This document shows, one piece after another, positions 23,170 through 31,260 of a stretch of 64,000 nt of DNA; positions within the stretch are counted from its first letter, which is position 1; each line of letters begins with the position of its first letter. This DNA comes from Kiloniella spongiae. GTDB lineage: Bacteria; Pseudomonadota; Alphaproteobacteria; Kiloniellales; Kiloniellaceae. The translations under genes and the position numbers were made by a program. Where the stretch lies: assembly GCF_001026905.1 (NCBI RefSeq), contig NZ_LAQL01000007.1:1-64000 (forward strand). Direction: 5' to 3'. Below the pieces are notes generated by a model that did not search any database, was not told where the DNA came from, and worked only from the letters and a program-made list of their open reading frames with translations.

Positions 23170-24099
23170 TTAAGCTCCTGATACAATCTGGCGGACTTCA
23201 CCAGAATTCTGATTTCCAAAATATATACCATAATTTCCCATCCAGCTTTCGGCCTGCAGGCGTTTAAGCATGTCGATGGTTGCGCTGTCTTTTATTCGGG
23301 CAAATGTTTCATCATTGAGAGGGTAGAATGCACCTGATGAGGTTGTAGTATCTGCGGCAGCACAGTGATAAATAATGTTCTGCTGATTTTGGTTCATATC
23401 TTCATACACTGAGTAGATAAAGCCAACAGACGCTTGTAGCTTGGTTTCGGCGAGTATGGTGTTTATTTGTTCACTCGCCCCATGTGTTGGAGTAACAGAT
23501 TTGTGAGGAAGTTCTAGGTTTCCCTCTTCACTTTCTGTGAATAGAACTTCGCCCTGATGATCAATTATGGCGCTTACAACAACATCCGTGCCTGTTGAGG
23601 CTACAGATGTGGCTTTATCTTCCAATGCCGGGGTAAAATAAGCGCCACGGGCATAGCCCAACCCATTGGCAAGACCGTTTTCAAAAGCCTCAACTTTGCC
23701 AATCAGGATCGCGTGGTCACCTGCTTCAACAATTTGATGTGTTGAACAGTCAAACCATGCCGCGACGTTATCAATAACTGGGGAGCCGTGAGGGCCCTTC
23801 TGCCATGTAACGGTTGCGAAACGATCGTCTACCGGAGTTGCAAAGGTTTGTGATACGTCCTTTTGATCTTCAGTCAGGATATTTACAGCAAAACCGGTGG
23901 CAGTAGTGAAGGCATCATAGTTCCGGGATGTTTTTGCCAGACTAATAAGCAGTAAGGGCGGGTCGAGCGATACACTGGAGAAGGAGTTGGCTGTAAATCC
24001 AAGTGGAGTACTTTGGCTATCATGTGTTGTCACAACCGTTACGCCTGTTAGAAATGCCCCGAAAGCATCTCGTAATTGTCTGGGGTCAATTGTGCTCAT
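23170..24099 (-). CDS. Flavin reductase with unusual C-terminal Nudix-like domain
   Basis: 309 residues. Residues 1-155 are an HpaC/RutF-type NAD(P)H:flavin reductase: LRDAFGAFLTGVTVVTT, PLGFTANSFSSVSLDPPLLLISL, FAVNILTEDQKDVSQTFA. Residues 165-309 are extra. They open with VVVSAIIDHQGEVLFTESEEGNLELP and continue with ASEQINTILAETKLQASVGFIYSVYED, the order and spacing of a Nudix fold, but the Nudix box glutamates and arginine are largely missing. Typical reductases are 160-190 residues. The extension may bind a nucleotide or sense a ligand. It supplies reduced flavin to the LLM monooxygenase encoded next. Confidence 0.85.
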   Translation of the reverse strand: MSTIDPRQLRDAFGAFLTGVTVVTTHDSQSTPLGFTANSFSSVSLDPPLLLISLAKTSRNYDAFTTATGFAVNILTEDQKDVSQTFATPVDDRFATVTWQKGPHGSPVIDNVAAWFDCSTHQIVEAGDHAILIGKVEAFENGLANGLGYARGAYFTPALEDKATSVASTGTDVVVSAIIDHQGEVLFTESEEGNLELPHKSVTPTHGASEQINTILAETKLQASVGFIYSVYEDMNQNQQNIIYHCAAADTTTSSGAFYPLNDETFARIKDSATIDMLKRLQAESWMGNYGIYFGNQNSGEVRQIVSGA

Positions 24100-24100
24100 T

Positions 24101-24913
24101 TTAGCTACTCCTGTGATGACAGACAGGTTGGTTCAACCAGTCGGTGAGGGCATCATTTACGGTATCTGCTGCGGTCAGGTTTGCCATATGCTTGTGCCCT
24201 TTGATAATGCATAGATGTCCCCGGGGGGCTTGTTCTGCCATTGTACGTGACATCTCGGGGGTAGAGTTTGGATCGCCGTCGCCAGTCAGAAAAAGCGCCG
24301 GGCACTTAACTTTTTCCCATGAATCGGTATAGGTTGCATCACCGCGGGCAAAAGCACGGTAGGTGATTGCGTAGCTTTGTTGGTTCATTTGAGAAAGCCA
24401 GCGTTCAGTTTTCTCTTTCGCTATTAAATCTGTTGGACTTTCTGTAAACCATCTAGCTAAAGGCCCTTTTAGGTCAATGCCGCCATTGGCAATTTCGTCG
24501 GCTCTCGTAAGAACGGCTTTTTGGGCTGTTTCTGTACGTTTGTAAACTCCGTTTAGCAGAGCAACACGATTAACGCTCTCTGGGTGTTCTGATACATATC
24601 CGCCTGCAATTAAGGCTCCCATTGAATGGCCTGCGATATTTGCTGGCCCGCAATTGAGGGCAATGATGAAATCATGCAGCCATTGAACAAAATCAGGAAG
24701 CTCTGAGCCTTTTTCAAGGGGCGTGCTCTCGCCATGTCCGGGTAAATCAATTGCGATAACGCGGTGTGTCTGGCTAAAGGCCTCAATCTGAGGAGACCAC
24801 GCCTGATGTTGCATGCCGACACCATGGATAAGTATCAGGGGTGAGCCTGTTCCTTGGTCGAGATAGGAAACTATTTGATCAGTTCTTAACCGCAGCCGGG
24901 TTGTCAACGTCAT
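24101..24913 (-). CDS. Alpha/beta hydrolase
   Basis: 270 residues. The oxyanion segment LILIHGVGMQHQAWSPQI, the nucleophile elbow AGHSMGA (Ser97), an acid near FLTGDGDPNST (about 217-219) and the histidine in IKGHKHMANL (about 244) form the catalytic triad. DLPGHGESTPLEKG is typical of 3-oxoadipate enol-lactonase or C-C hydrolase-like members. It overlaps the preceding AA_synth gene by 35 bases. In the operon it may hydrolyse an ester, lactone or ring-cleavage product made by the monooxygenase. Confidence 0.88.
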   Translation of the reverse strand: MTLTTRLRLRTDQIVSYLDQGTGSPLILIHGVGMQHQAWSPQIEAFSQTHRVIAIDLPGHGESTPLEKGSELPDFVQWLHDFIIALNCGPANIAGHSMGALIAGGYVSEHPESVNRVALLNGVYKRTETAQKAVLTRADEIANGGIDLKGPLARWFTESPTDLIAKEKTERWLSQMNQQSYAITYRAFARGDATYTDSWEKVKCPALFLTGDGDPNSTPEMSRTMAEQAPRGHLCIIKGHKHMANLTAADTVNDALTDWLNQPVCHHRSS

Positions 24914-25487
24914 GACCCAAGTCCTTTAAATCCTGATATCGGTCACCAATCCGGTGATGAGGTCGTCCGCCAAGTGAAGCGCCCAAGGCGATGACAATTT
25001 CATCATCAGCGGGAGCATCTGGTACGGAGAGCTGGATTGTTAAGTAATGTGAGCGGCGCCCACCATCATTTTTATCCATCAGAGGAATCATGATCGGGGC
25101 GTTCGCACCACCGCGCGTGTTACAAAAAGCGAGATAGGATTTTGCGCCTACAGCCTCTCGATAATGATTGCCAAATCTAAGCGTGTGTATCAGGGCTGAA
25201 GCATGTTCGACTTCGCCATTTAAGCCCACTACGGCTGATTTTCCATATCCTTCAACTGAGTCACCGCTTCCGGCTTCTTCAATGATCATTTTGGTGAGAA
25301 GCTCGCCAAGTTCTGGAGCAACGCTGTGTATTCCGGGTTTTAGATCTTCAACAAAACCTTGGCCTGCCCATGGATTTTTTATGATAGCCACAGCTGCAAT
25401 CATTTTTAACGGTTCGTCTGCTTTCTTTCCACCTTCGATAAAGGTGTTTTCTACATGGAGGAGGGTTTTTCTAATTTCAGCAGGCAT
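24879..25487 (-). CDS. Amino acid synthesis family (AA_synth, DUF1185) protein
   Basis: 202 residues. It resembles the AA_synth/DUF1185 family: EIRKTLLHVENTFIEGG, AAVAIIKNPWAGQGF, YGKSAVVGLNGEVEHASALIH, and NTRGGANAPIMIPLMDKNDGGRRSHYLTIQ. The biochemical role of the family is not established; it recurs in catabolic operons with luciferase-like monooxygenases. I chose ATG 25487 (MPAEIRKTLL) because GGAAACC precedes it; the longer frame from 25553 would run through the palindromic operator. It is the first gene of the minus-strand operon. Confidence 0.82.
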   Translation of the reverse strand: MPAEIRKTLLHVENTFIEGGKKADEPLKMIAAVAIIKNPWAGQGFVEDLKPGIHSVAPELGELLTKMIIEEAGSGDSVEGYGKSAVVGLNGEVEHASALIHTLRFGNHYREAVGAKSYLAFCNTRGGANAPIMIPLMDKNDGGRRSHYLTIQLSVPDAPADDEIVIALGASLGGRPHHRIGDRYQDLKDLGHDVDNPAAVKN

Positions 25488-25522
25488 TGGCGGTTTCCAT
25501 AAATACGTAATAATAATGATAA

Positions 25523-25536
25523 TATGGTATACCATA
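25523..25536. promoter_or_regulatory. Perfect palindrome, likely GntR operator
   Basis: TATGGTATACCATA is a perfect 14-bp palindrome in the 105-base gap between the divergent catabolic operon and its GntR gene. It matches the GT...AC half-site logic of FadR/FCD-type GntR operators, close to TGGTnnACCA. It sits 36 bases upstream of the AA_synth start and 57 upstream of the GntR start, well placed to control both. Confidence 0.7.
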
Positions 25537-25592
25537 ATACGGAATGTCAACAAATTGTTGCTCTGATCATATTTGCTGTGTAAATTCCCTGT

Positions 25593-26294
25593 ATGAGTAA
25601 TAGCTTAAGCCAAAGTCTTAAAATTGAACGCCCTCCCGTAACATTGCGAGAAATGGCGCTGGAACGTATGCGTGCAGCTATCATTGCTGGCCAATTTCCA
25701 TCGGGGACTCGATTGGTAGAACGCCCCCTTTGCGAGCAACTGGGGGTTAGCCGTTCAGTTGTACGAGAGACAATCCGTTATCTGGAAGCAGAAGGGTTGG
25801 TCGAAATTATCCCCAACAAAGGGCCTATAGTTGCCTTGATGGATTGGGATCAAGCAAAGCAGATTTATGATGTACGTTTGCTGCTTGAAGCCAAGGCTGC
25901 AGAGACCTGTGCTAGTGTTGCAACTAAAAAAGATAAGGCTCGGTTGAAAAAAGCACTAGATGCTTTAGAGGCGGCTTATCATGCTGGTGAGGTAATACAG
26001 CTGTTTGAGACAACAACTGATTTTTACAAGGTAATCTTTGAGATCAGTGGTCATCGTGTCGCTTGGGAAATCGTGCAGCGGTTAAATGGTCGTATAAGTC
26101 GATTGAGAGCGATGACTTTGGGGACGTTTGATCGCCATCAAACCGGGTTTTCGCGTATTACAGAAATCTATCAAGCGATTGCGGATAATGATCCGGATAC
26201 AGCTTCAAAATCTGTTCAGGTGCATTTGAATGAGGCGTCAGAAATCGCAAGAAAATTATTAACCAACGAGAATGACGGTAAGGGCAATTCGTAA
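25593..26294 (+). CDS. GntR-family regulator, FCD (FadR) subfamily
   Basis: 233 residues. The winged helix is clear in residues 15-80: LREMALERMRAAIIAGQFPSG, RLVERPLCEQLGVSRSVVRETIRYLEAEGLV and PNKGPIVA. The rest is the helical FCD ligand-binding domain (YDVRLLLEAKAAETCA, FYKVIFEISGHRVAWEIVQRL, HLNEASEIARKLL), which usually binds a metal plus an organic acid. It is divergent from the monooxygenase operon, with a palindrome at 25523-25536, and its stop overlaps the next start (TAATG). Confidence 0.92.
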   Translation: MSNSLSQSLKIERPPVTLREMALERMRAAIIAGQFPSGTRLVERPLCEQLGVSRSVVRETIRYLEAEGLVEIIPNKGPIVALMDWDQAKQIYDVRLLLEAKAAETCASVATKKDKARLKKALDALEAAYHAGEVIQLFETTTDFYKVIFEISGHRVAWEIVQRLNGRISRLRAMTLGTFDRHQTGFSRITEIYQAIADNDPDTASKSVQVHLNEASEIARKLLTNENDGKGNS

Positions 26295-26599
26295 TGACAA
26301 AAGCCTATTGGATTGCGCATGTTACTGTTACAGATCCGAATAAATACAAGAGCTATATGGCGATGGCCCCAGAAGCTTTTCGCCGACACGGAGCACGTTT
26401 TCTGGCGCGTGGTGGTATGGTAACAACTTTTGAAGGTCAGGAATTTGACCGCCATGTCGTGATTGAATTTGATTCAATAGACCAAGCAAGAGCCTGTTAT
26501 AATTCACCAGAATATCAGATGGCAAAAAAAGAGCGCGATGGTGCTTGTATTGCGAGTGTCACAATTGTTGAAGGTATTGGTGATATCAACTCAATTTGA
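26294..26599 (+). CDS. DUF1330 family protein
   Basis: 101 residues, dimeric alpha/beta barrel type. AYWIAHVTVTDPNKYKSYM at the start, RHGARFLARGG in the middle and VVIEFDSIDQARACYNSPEY are the family pattern. The function of DUF1330 proteins is not established; they may bind small molecules or act as monooxygenase-like accessory proteins. It is translationally coupled to the GntR gene by a TAATG overlap. Confidence 0.88.
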   Translation: MTKAYWIAHVTVTDPNKYKSYMAMAPEAFRRHGARFLARGGMVTTFEGQEFDRHVVIEFDSIDQARACYNSPEYQMAKKERDGACIASVTIVEGIGDINSI

Positions 26600-26649
26600 T
26601 TTAGTGGCAGATAAGCTTGAATTGGTAATGTCGAATGAGGTTCTTTTAT

Positions 26650-27420
26650 TTACTCGTACAAATCGGAAGGCATAACAATATTATGTTTGGCGTATATATT
26701 TGCCAAGGTGCCATCTTTTTTGATTTGTGCAAGTGAAGCATTAAAATCTTGAATGATTCTATCTGCATCCTTACGTTTTTTGCTAATGATGAAATGTAAA
26801 GCTTTGCGGCCAAGCACTGGGCTAGCAAAATCGAAGATCTCATTCCATTTTGGATAAATCTTTTGGAGCAAATGACGCGCCACGTTTTCGTCTTCTGGTA
26901 ATAGGTCAATACGGCCACGTCGCAGGAGTTCCAGACCTTGGTAAAAGTCATTTACTGTTGTGGTGTTCAAATCTTCATGGGCAACAGGTAATTCGTAAGC
27001 ATAATTTCGCAGCAGACCGATTGAGTAGGTGGGGAGCGCATTAGGATTATCTATAGAGACGTTCTTTTTTGTCAGCTTGATCATACGTAAGCCACTTTTC
27101 ACAAAAGGCATGCTATAGATATATTTTTTACGACGTTCTTCTGTATACCAGGCCCCTAAAACACCATCCGCTCTTCCCGTTTCAGCGTATTTCAATGCTC
27201 TTGACCATGGCAAGAATTCTATTCTTGTGTCGTAACCTGCACGGTTGAGCGTTGTTGTGACTATTTCGGTAACAAGCCCACCGTTTTGAAGTGATGCACT
27301 GTTATAAGGTGGGAATTCATCATTAACTAAATAGAGGGTTTCAGCCGAGGTTATTCGGGAGAAAAAAATTAGGATAAAATAAGCACAGATAGCTGGTTTG
27401 CAGAAAAGAAGCCTCTCCAT
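26650..27420 (-). CDS. Periplasmic substrate-binding protein, family 3 type (orphan)
   Basis: 256 residues with an N-terminal signal peptide (hydrophobic run to about residue 25, FSRITSAET). The mature part begins LYLVNDEFPPYNS and has AGYDTRIEFLPWSRALKYAETGRADGVLGAW, the pattern of extracytoplasmic solute-binding proteins of the SBP_bac_3/amino-acid type. No permease or ATPase gene is next to it, so it may serve a distant transporter or act as a sensor. The lack of partners makes its substrate unpredictable. Confidence 0.82.
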   Translation of the reverse strand: MERLLFCKPAICAYFILIFFSRITSAETLYLVNDEFPPYNSASLQNGGLVTEIVTTTLNRAGYDTRIEFLPWSRALKYAETGRADGVLGAWYTEERRKKYIYSMPFVKSGLRMIKLTKKNVSIDNPNALPTYSIGLLRNYAYELPVAHEDLNTTTVNDFYQGLELLRRGRIDLLPEDENVARHLLQKIYPKWNEIFDFASPVLGRKALHFIISKKRKDADRIIQDFNASLAQIKKDGTLANIYAKHNIVMPSDLYE

Positions 27421-27539
27421 TTGTGCATGCCTTTTTAGTCATGGGTTACATGCTATTGTATGAATGGAGAGGTTTCAAAAATGTTAAGCGCAGTGCTGCA
27501 ACACTTTGTAGTTTTTTTTAATAAAACAGGATTAAATCT

Positions 27540-28352
27540 TTATGACTTCAGCATCCATTCATGATCGGGGTCGTTATGGAATTTCCAGACACGTTTGGGG
27601 CCGGCCATTACATTGAGATAATAGAGATCGTAACCATGAGGTGCGCCACAAGGGTGGTAGCCTTCCGGCACTAAAACGACATTACCATCTTCTATGGCAA
27701 AGGTTTCATCCAATGATCTATCATCCGTATAGACACGTTGAAAGGCAAAGCCCTGGGATGGATTGAGACGATGGTAATAGGTCTCTTCCAGCAATGATTC
27801 ATTTGGTAAGGCATCCTGATCGTGTTTGTGAGGGGGATAGGAAGACCAGTGCCCACCGGGTGTTATAACCTCAACGACAAGCAAGCTGTCTGCAGGTTCG
27901 GTCTCTGGTAAAATGTTGGCTACATGGCGAACGTTTGTACCTTGTCCGCGTGTTTCCCTGCTTGCTTGCTTTGGTGAAATTACGCGGGGCTTCAAACGCT
28001 TGTCAGGTGCCGATGTTACTGGTGCTGAGCAAACGGCCAATTCTACATCAGTCTCTGCAGTTAAAGACCATGTGCATCCCCCTGGGATATAAACTGACCA
28101 GGGATCTCCTTCGAAGGGGGACATGCGTTCACCTAAAGAGCCAAAGTCCTGATCGTCCACACTGACTGTACCTTTGCCGGATACAAAAACGAGGCAAATT
28201 TCACGATCAGTGGTTTGTTCTGATATGGCTTGGTCTTTTGAAAGCTTGTGCACGTTAAAGCCAACATATTTCCAGCCGGCGTTTGCGGGGGTGACTTCTA
28301 TCACCTTCCCGTTTTGATCCGGTGTTGATGGTTTTACAAGTAAGTGGCTCAT
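27540..28352 (-). CDS. iolB: 5-deoxy-glucuronate isomerase
   Basis: 270 residues, the expected length for IolB. The cupin-like protein shows EVITPGGHWSSYPPHKHDQD with metal-binding histidines and LPNESLLEETYYHRLNPSQGF, then FQRVYTDDRSLDETF and VLVPEGYHPCGAPHGYDLYYLNVMAGPKR, which are IolB signatures. It converts 5-deoxy-D-glucuronate to 5-dehydro-2-deoxy-D-gluconate. It is the last gene of the iolC-D-E-B run, 60 bases after iolE. Confidence 0.93.
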   Translation of the reverse strand: MSHLLVKPSTPDQNGKVIEVTPANAGWKYVGFNVHKLSKDQAISEQTTDREICLVFVSGKGTVSVDDQDFGSLGERMSPFEGDPWSVYIPGGCTWSLTAETDVELAVCSAPVTSAPDKRLKPRVISPKQASRETRGQGTNVRHVANILPETEPADSLLVVEVITPGGHWSSYPPHKHDQDALPNESLLEETYYHRLNPSQGFAFQRVYTDDRSLDETFAIEDGNVVLVPEGYHPCGAPHGYDLYYLNVMAGPKRVWKFHNDPDHEWMLKS

Positions 28353-28412
28353 TATTAATTTCTCGTGCTATTCAATTTGGTCGTTTAAATTTGTTCGATG
28401 GTGTAGCAGGTT

Positions 28413-29309
28413 TTACGCTGCTTTTTCAAGAAGACCTGCTTGTTGCAAATAACTAACCAAATTAGCATAGCCCAGTTTGGCAAAGGAAAGGGCTGAAATT
28501 TCATCCGAATACTGTTCTGCCTCAACAACAACCCAGCCTTGATATCCCTGAAGCTCTTTTAAGGTACTCACAAAATCAATCATACCATCGCCTGGGACGG
28601 TGTAGACACCAGCAATGACAGCCTCCAGAAAACTCATCTTCTCGTCGGTAGCTTTTTCCATAATTTCTGGACGGACATCTTTTGTGTGGACGTGACTGAT
28701 CCGGTTTTTGTAGCGTGCAGCAAGGGCCGCAGGATCTGCGCCAGCCCAAGTGGCATGTCCTGTATCCAGCAGTAAATGAACGGATTGACCTGTGACACGC
28801 ATAAAGTTGTGAATGTCTTCTTCAGACTGTACTACCGTGCCCATGTGATGGTGATATACAAGGCGAACGCCTTCGGCCAAGGTTGCATTGCCAATCTCGG
28901 TAACGCGTTTTCCAAATTCGACCCAATCTTCATCTTTTAGAACAGGACGTTTGGAGAGAGGTGTGTCGATATCACCATGAACAGCGTTTGATGTTTCGGC
29001 AAAAACCAGAACATCTGCGCCACAGTCTTTAAGAAGATCTAGGTGAGGGCGCAGGTGTACAAGTTCATCTTCAACTCTGCGGATTAACAATTCAGAAGAA
29101 TACCAGCCGGATACAAGGCTATGTCCGTATTCGGCAAGTGTTGCTTTTAGCGTTTCACTTTTGCGCGGGAATTTATTGCCAAGTTCCATACCAACAAAAC
29201 CGGCTTCCTGTGCTTCTCGAAGACATTGTTCCAGCGGAATGTGTCCGCCCAGTTCAGTCATATCATCATTTGACCAGCCAATAGGATTGGCACCAATACG
29301 AATGGTCAT
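28413..29309 (-). CDS. iolE: myo-inosose-2 dehydratase
   Basis: 298 residues, TIM-barrel sugar-isomerase-like fold. IRIGANPIGWSNDDMTELGG at the start is an IolE hallmark. RLVYHHHMGTVVQS, LLLDTGHATWAGADP and HVHTKDVRPEI carry the metal-binding residues. It dehydrates scyllo-inosose to the trihydroxycyclohexane-dione. I chose ATG 29309 because GGAG lies upstream and the sequence then starts MTIRIGANPIGWS; a frame start at 29351 overlaps iolD. It overlaps no coding sequence beyond the iolD stop and is co-transcribed with it. Confidence 0.93.
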   Translation of the reverse strand: MTIRIGANPIGWSNDDMTELGGHIPLEQCLREAQEAGFVGMELGNKFPRKSETLKATLAEYGHSLVSGWYSSELLIRRVEDELVHLRPHLDLLKDCGADVLVFAETSNAVHGDIDTPLSKRPVLKDEDWVEFGKRVTEIGNATLAEGVRLVYHHHMGTVVQSEEDIHNFMRVTGQSVHLLLDTGHATWAGADPAALAARYKNRISHVHTKDVRPEIMEKATDEKMSFLEAVIAGVYTVPGDGMIDFVSTLKELQGYQGWVVVEAEQYSDEISALSFAKLGYANLVSYLQQAGLLEKAA

Positions 29310-29313
29310 AAAT

Positions 29314-31161
29314 TTAGTCTCCGATACGTTGTTGCTTGAGCGCGGTTTCATAGTTTTTACGCGCAGAATTTACATTTTTGTCTGCCGATACTTCTGGGAC
29401 GGCGACATCCCACCAGTGCCCACCGGCTTCTGTTGATTCCAGAGGATCAGTGTCGATCACAATAACGGTTGTTTTATCGTTGCTTTGAGCTTGTTCTAAA
29501 GCTGCTTCCAGTTCGTCAATCGTACCGACCTTTGAGGCAATGGCCCCTAGGCTTTCGGCGTGGGTTTTAAAATTAATGGTCGGCAAAGACTGATGATTTG
29601 TGTGTTCGAGCAAGTTGTTGAAAGAGTGATTACCTGTACCGCGCTGCAGGCGATTGATACATCCGTAGCCACGGTTATCAAGTACGACAATTGTGAGCTT
29701 TTGTCCTAGAAGAACAGAGGTCGCGATTTCCGAATTCATCATCAAGTAGGAGCCATCGCCGACCATGATCACGACTTCCTTTTCAGGATTGGCAATCTTG
29801 ACACCAAGGCCCCCCGCAATCTCATAGCCCATACAGGAGTAACCGTATTCTACATGATAACTGCCGGGCATTGAAGCTTGCCAGAGTTTATGCAATTCAC
29901 CGGGCAGTCCGCCTGCAGCACAGACAACGATACTGTTCTCGGTTGATTGGCGTTGAACTGCGCCGATGACCTGGGCATCAGAGGGATAAAGGTCTAGTGT
30001 CGGGGCTGTAACTTTGTTGGCGGCATCTAACCAGCTTTGATAGGCATTTTGCCCTAAGGTTGCCCACTCATCCGGTGCTTTCCAGTCTTCTAGTTTAGCA
30101 CTTAACTGCCTTAAGGTGCTTTTTGCATCGCCAACAAGAGGTAAGGAGCGATGTTTTGTTGCATCAAAGTTTTGTACGTTGATACCAATAAACTGTCGGT
30201 CGGGATTTTTGAAAAGTGCCCAGGATCCGGTTGTAAAGTCCTGAAGTCTTGTGCCGACAGCCAGGATGAGGTCGGTTTCTTCGGCTAGTTTGTTTGCTGC
30301 AAAGGTTCCCGTTACACCGATTGCTCCCATGTTCAAAGGATGATCGTGAGGCAAAGCTGATTTGCCGCCCTGTGTTTCTGTAACCGGGATATTGTGCTGC
30401 TTTGCAAAGAATTGAAGTGTGTCACACGCTTGTGAATAGTGAACACCACCCCCTGCAATAATGAGAGGTTTCTTGGCTTCTTTTAAAGCAGCAATCGCAA
30501 TCTCAAGTTCTTTGGGGTCGGATGCGGGGCGGCGGATGTGCCAGATTTTCTCGTCAAAGAAACTCTCTGGATAATCGTAGGCTTCTGCCTGAGTATCTTG
30601 GCAAAGGGATAGGGTTACCGGGCCACAATCTGCCGGATCTGTGAGAACGTTCATTGCTCTGTTAAGGGCCGGGATAATTTGTTCTGGGCGTGTAATGCGA
30701 TCAAAGTATCTGGATACAGGCTTGAAGCAGTCATTCGCCGAAATCGTGCCATCGCTAAAATCTTCGATTTGCTGAAGCACGGGATCAGGGTTTCGGTTGG
30801 CAAAGACATCACCGGGCAGTAGTAAAAGCGGCAGGCGATTGACGTGAGCCAATGCTGCAGCGGTGACCATATTCGTGGCACCGGGGCCGATGGATGTCGT
30901 GCAAGCCATCATGCGGTGACGCTGGGATGATTTGGCATAGGCGATTGCTGCGTGTGCCATGCCCTGTTCGTTGTGCGCGCGATAGGTCGGCAGCTTATCC
31001 CGAACCTGATAGAGGGCTTCCCCCATGCCGGCGACATTACCGTGCCCAAAGATAGCCCATACACCACTAAAGATTGGTTCTACCTTGTTATCAATTTCAA
31101 TTTTTTGAGCGCTTAAAAAGCGAGCGACAGCTTGCGCCATTGTTAATCGTATTGTTTTCAT
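29314..31161 (-). CDS. iolD: 3D-trihydroxycyclohexane-dione acylhydrolase
   Basis: 615 residues, thiamine diphosphate-dependent. FGHGNVAGMGEALY and YRAHNEQGMAHAAIAYAKSS hold the active-site glutamate that activates ThDP. VMVGDGSYLMMNSEI is the GDG...N ThDP/magnesium motif. IolD opens the ring of 3D-(3,5/4)-trihydroxycyclohexane-1,2-dione to 5-deoxy-D-glucuronate. It lies about 100 bases after iolC and its stop overlaps the ribosome binding region of iolE. MKTIRLTMAQ at the start is typical of the family. Confidence 0.93.
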   Translation of the reverse strand: MKTIRLTMAQAVARFLSAQKIEIDNKVEPIFSGVWAIFGHGNVAGMGEALYQVRDKLPTYRAHNEQGMAHAAIAYAKSSQRHRMMACTTSIGPGATNMVTAAALAHVNRLPLLLLPGDVFANRNPDPVLQQIEDFSDGTISANDCFKPVSRYFDRITRPEQIIPALNRAMNVLTDPADCGPVTLSLCQDTQAEAYDYPESFFDEKIWHIRRPASDPKELEIAIAALKEAKKPLIIAGGGVHYSQACDTLQFFAKQHNIPVTETQGGKSALPHDHPLNMGAIGVTGTFAANKLAEETDLILAVGTRLQDFTTGSWALFKNPDRQFIGINVQNFDATKHRSLPLVGDAKSTLRQLSAKLEDWKAPDEWATLGQNAYQSWLDAANKVTAPTLDLYPSDAQVIGAVQRQSTENSIVVCAAGGLPGELHKLWQASMPGSYHVEYGYSCMGYEIAGGLGVKIANPEKEVVIMVGDGSYLMMNSEIATSVLLGQKLTIVVLDNRGYGCINRLQRGTGNHSFNNLLEHTNHQSLPTINFKTHAESLGAIASKVGTIDELEAALEQAQSNDKTTVIVIDTDPLESTEAGGHWWDVAVPEVSADKNVNSARKNYETALKQQRIGD

Positions 31162-31260
31162 CTATTTTAATCCGGTTCACGCAGATTTTTGTTTGCCTGA
31201 TAGAAAACTAAGTATGACACATTTCGTCTTCATCGGCTTTGTTGGTATGGGATTTTTTGT

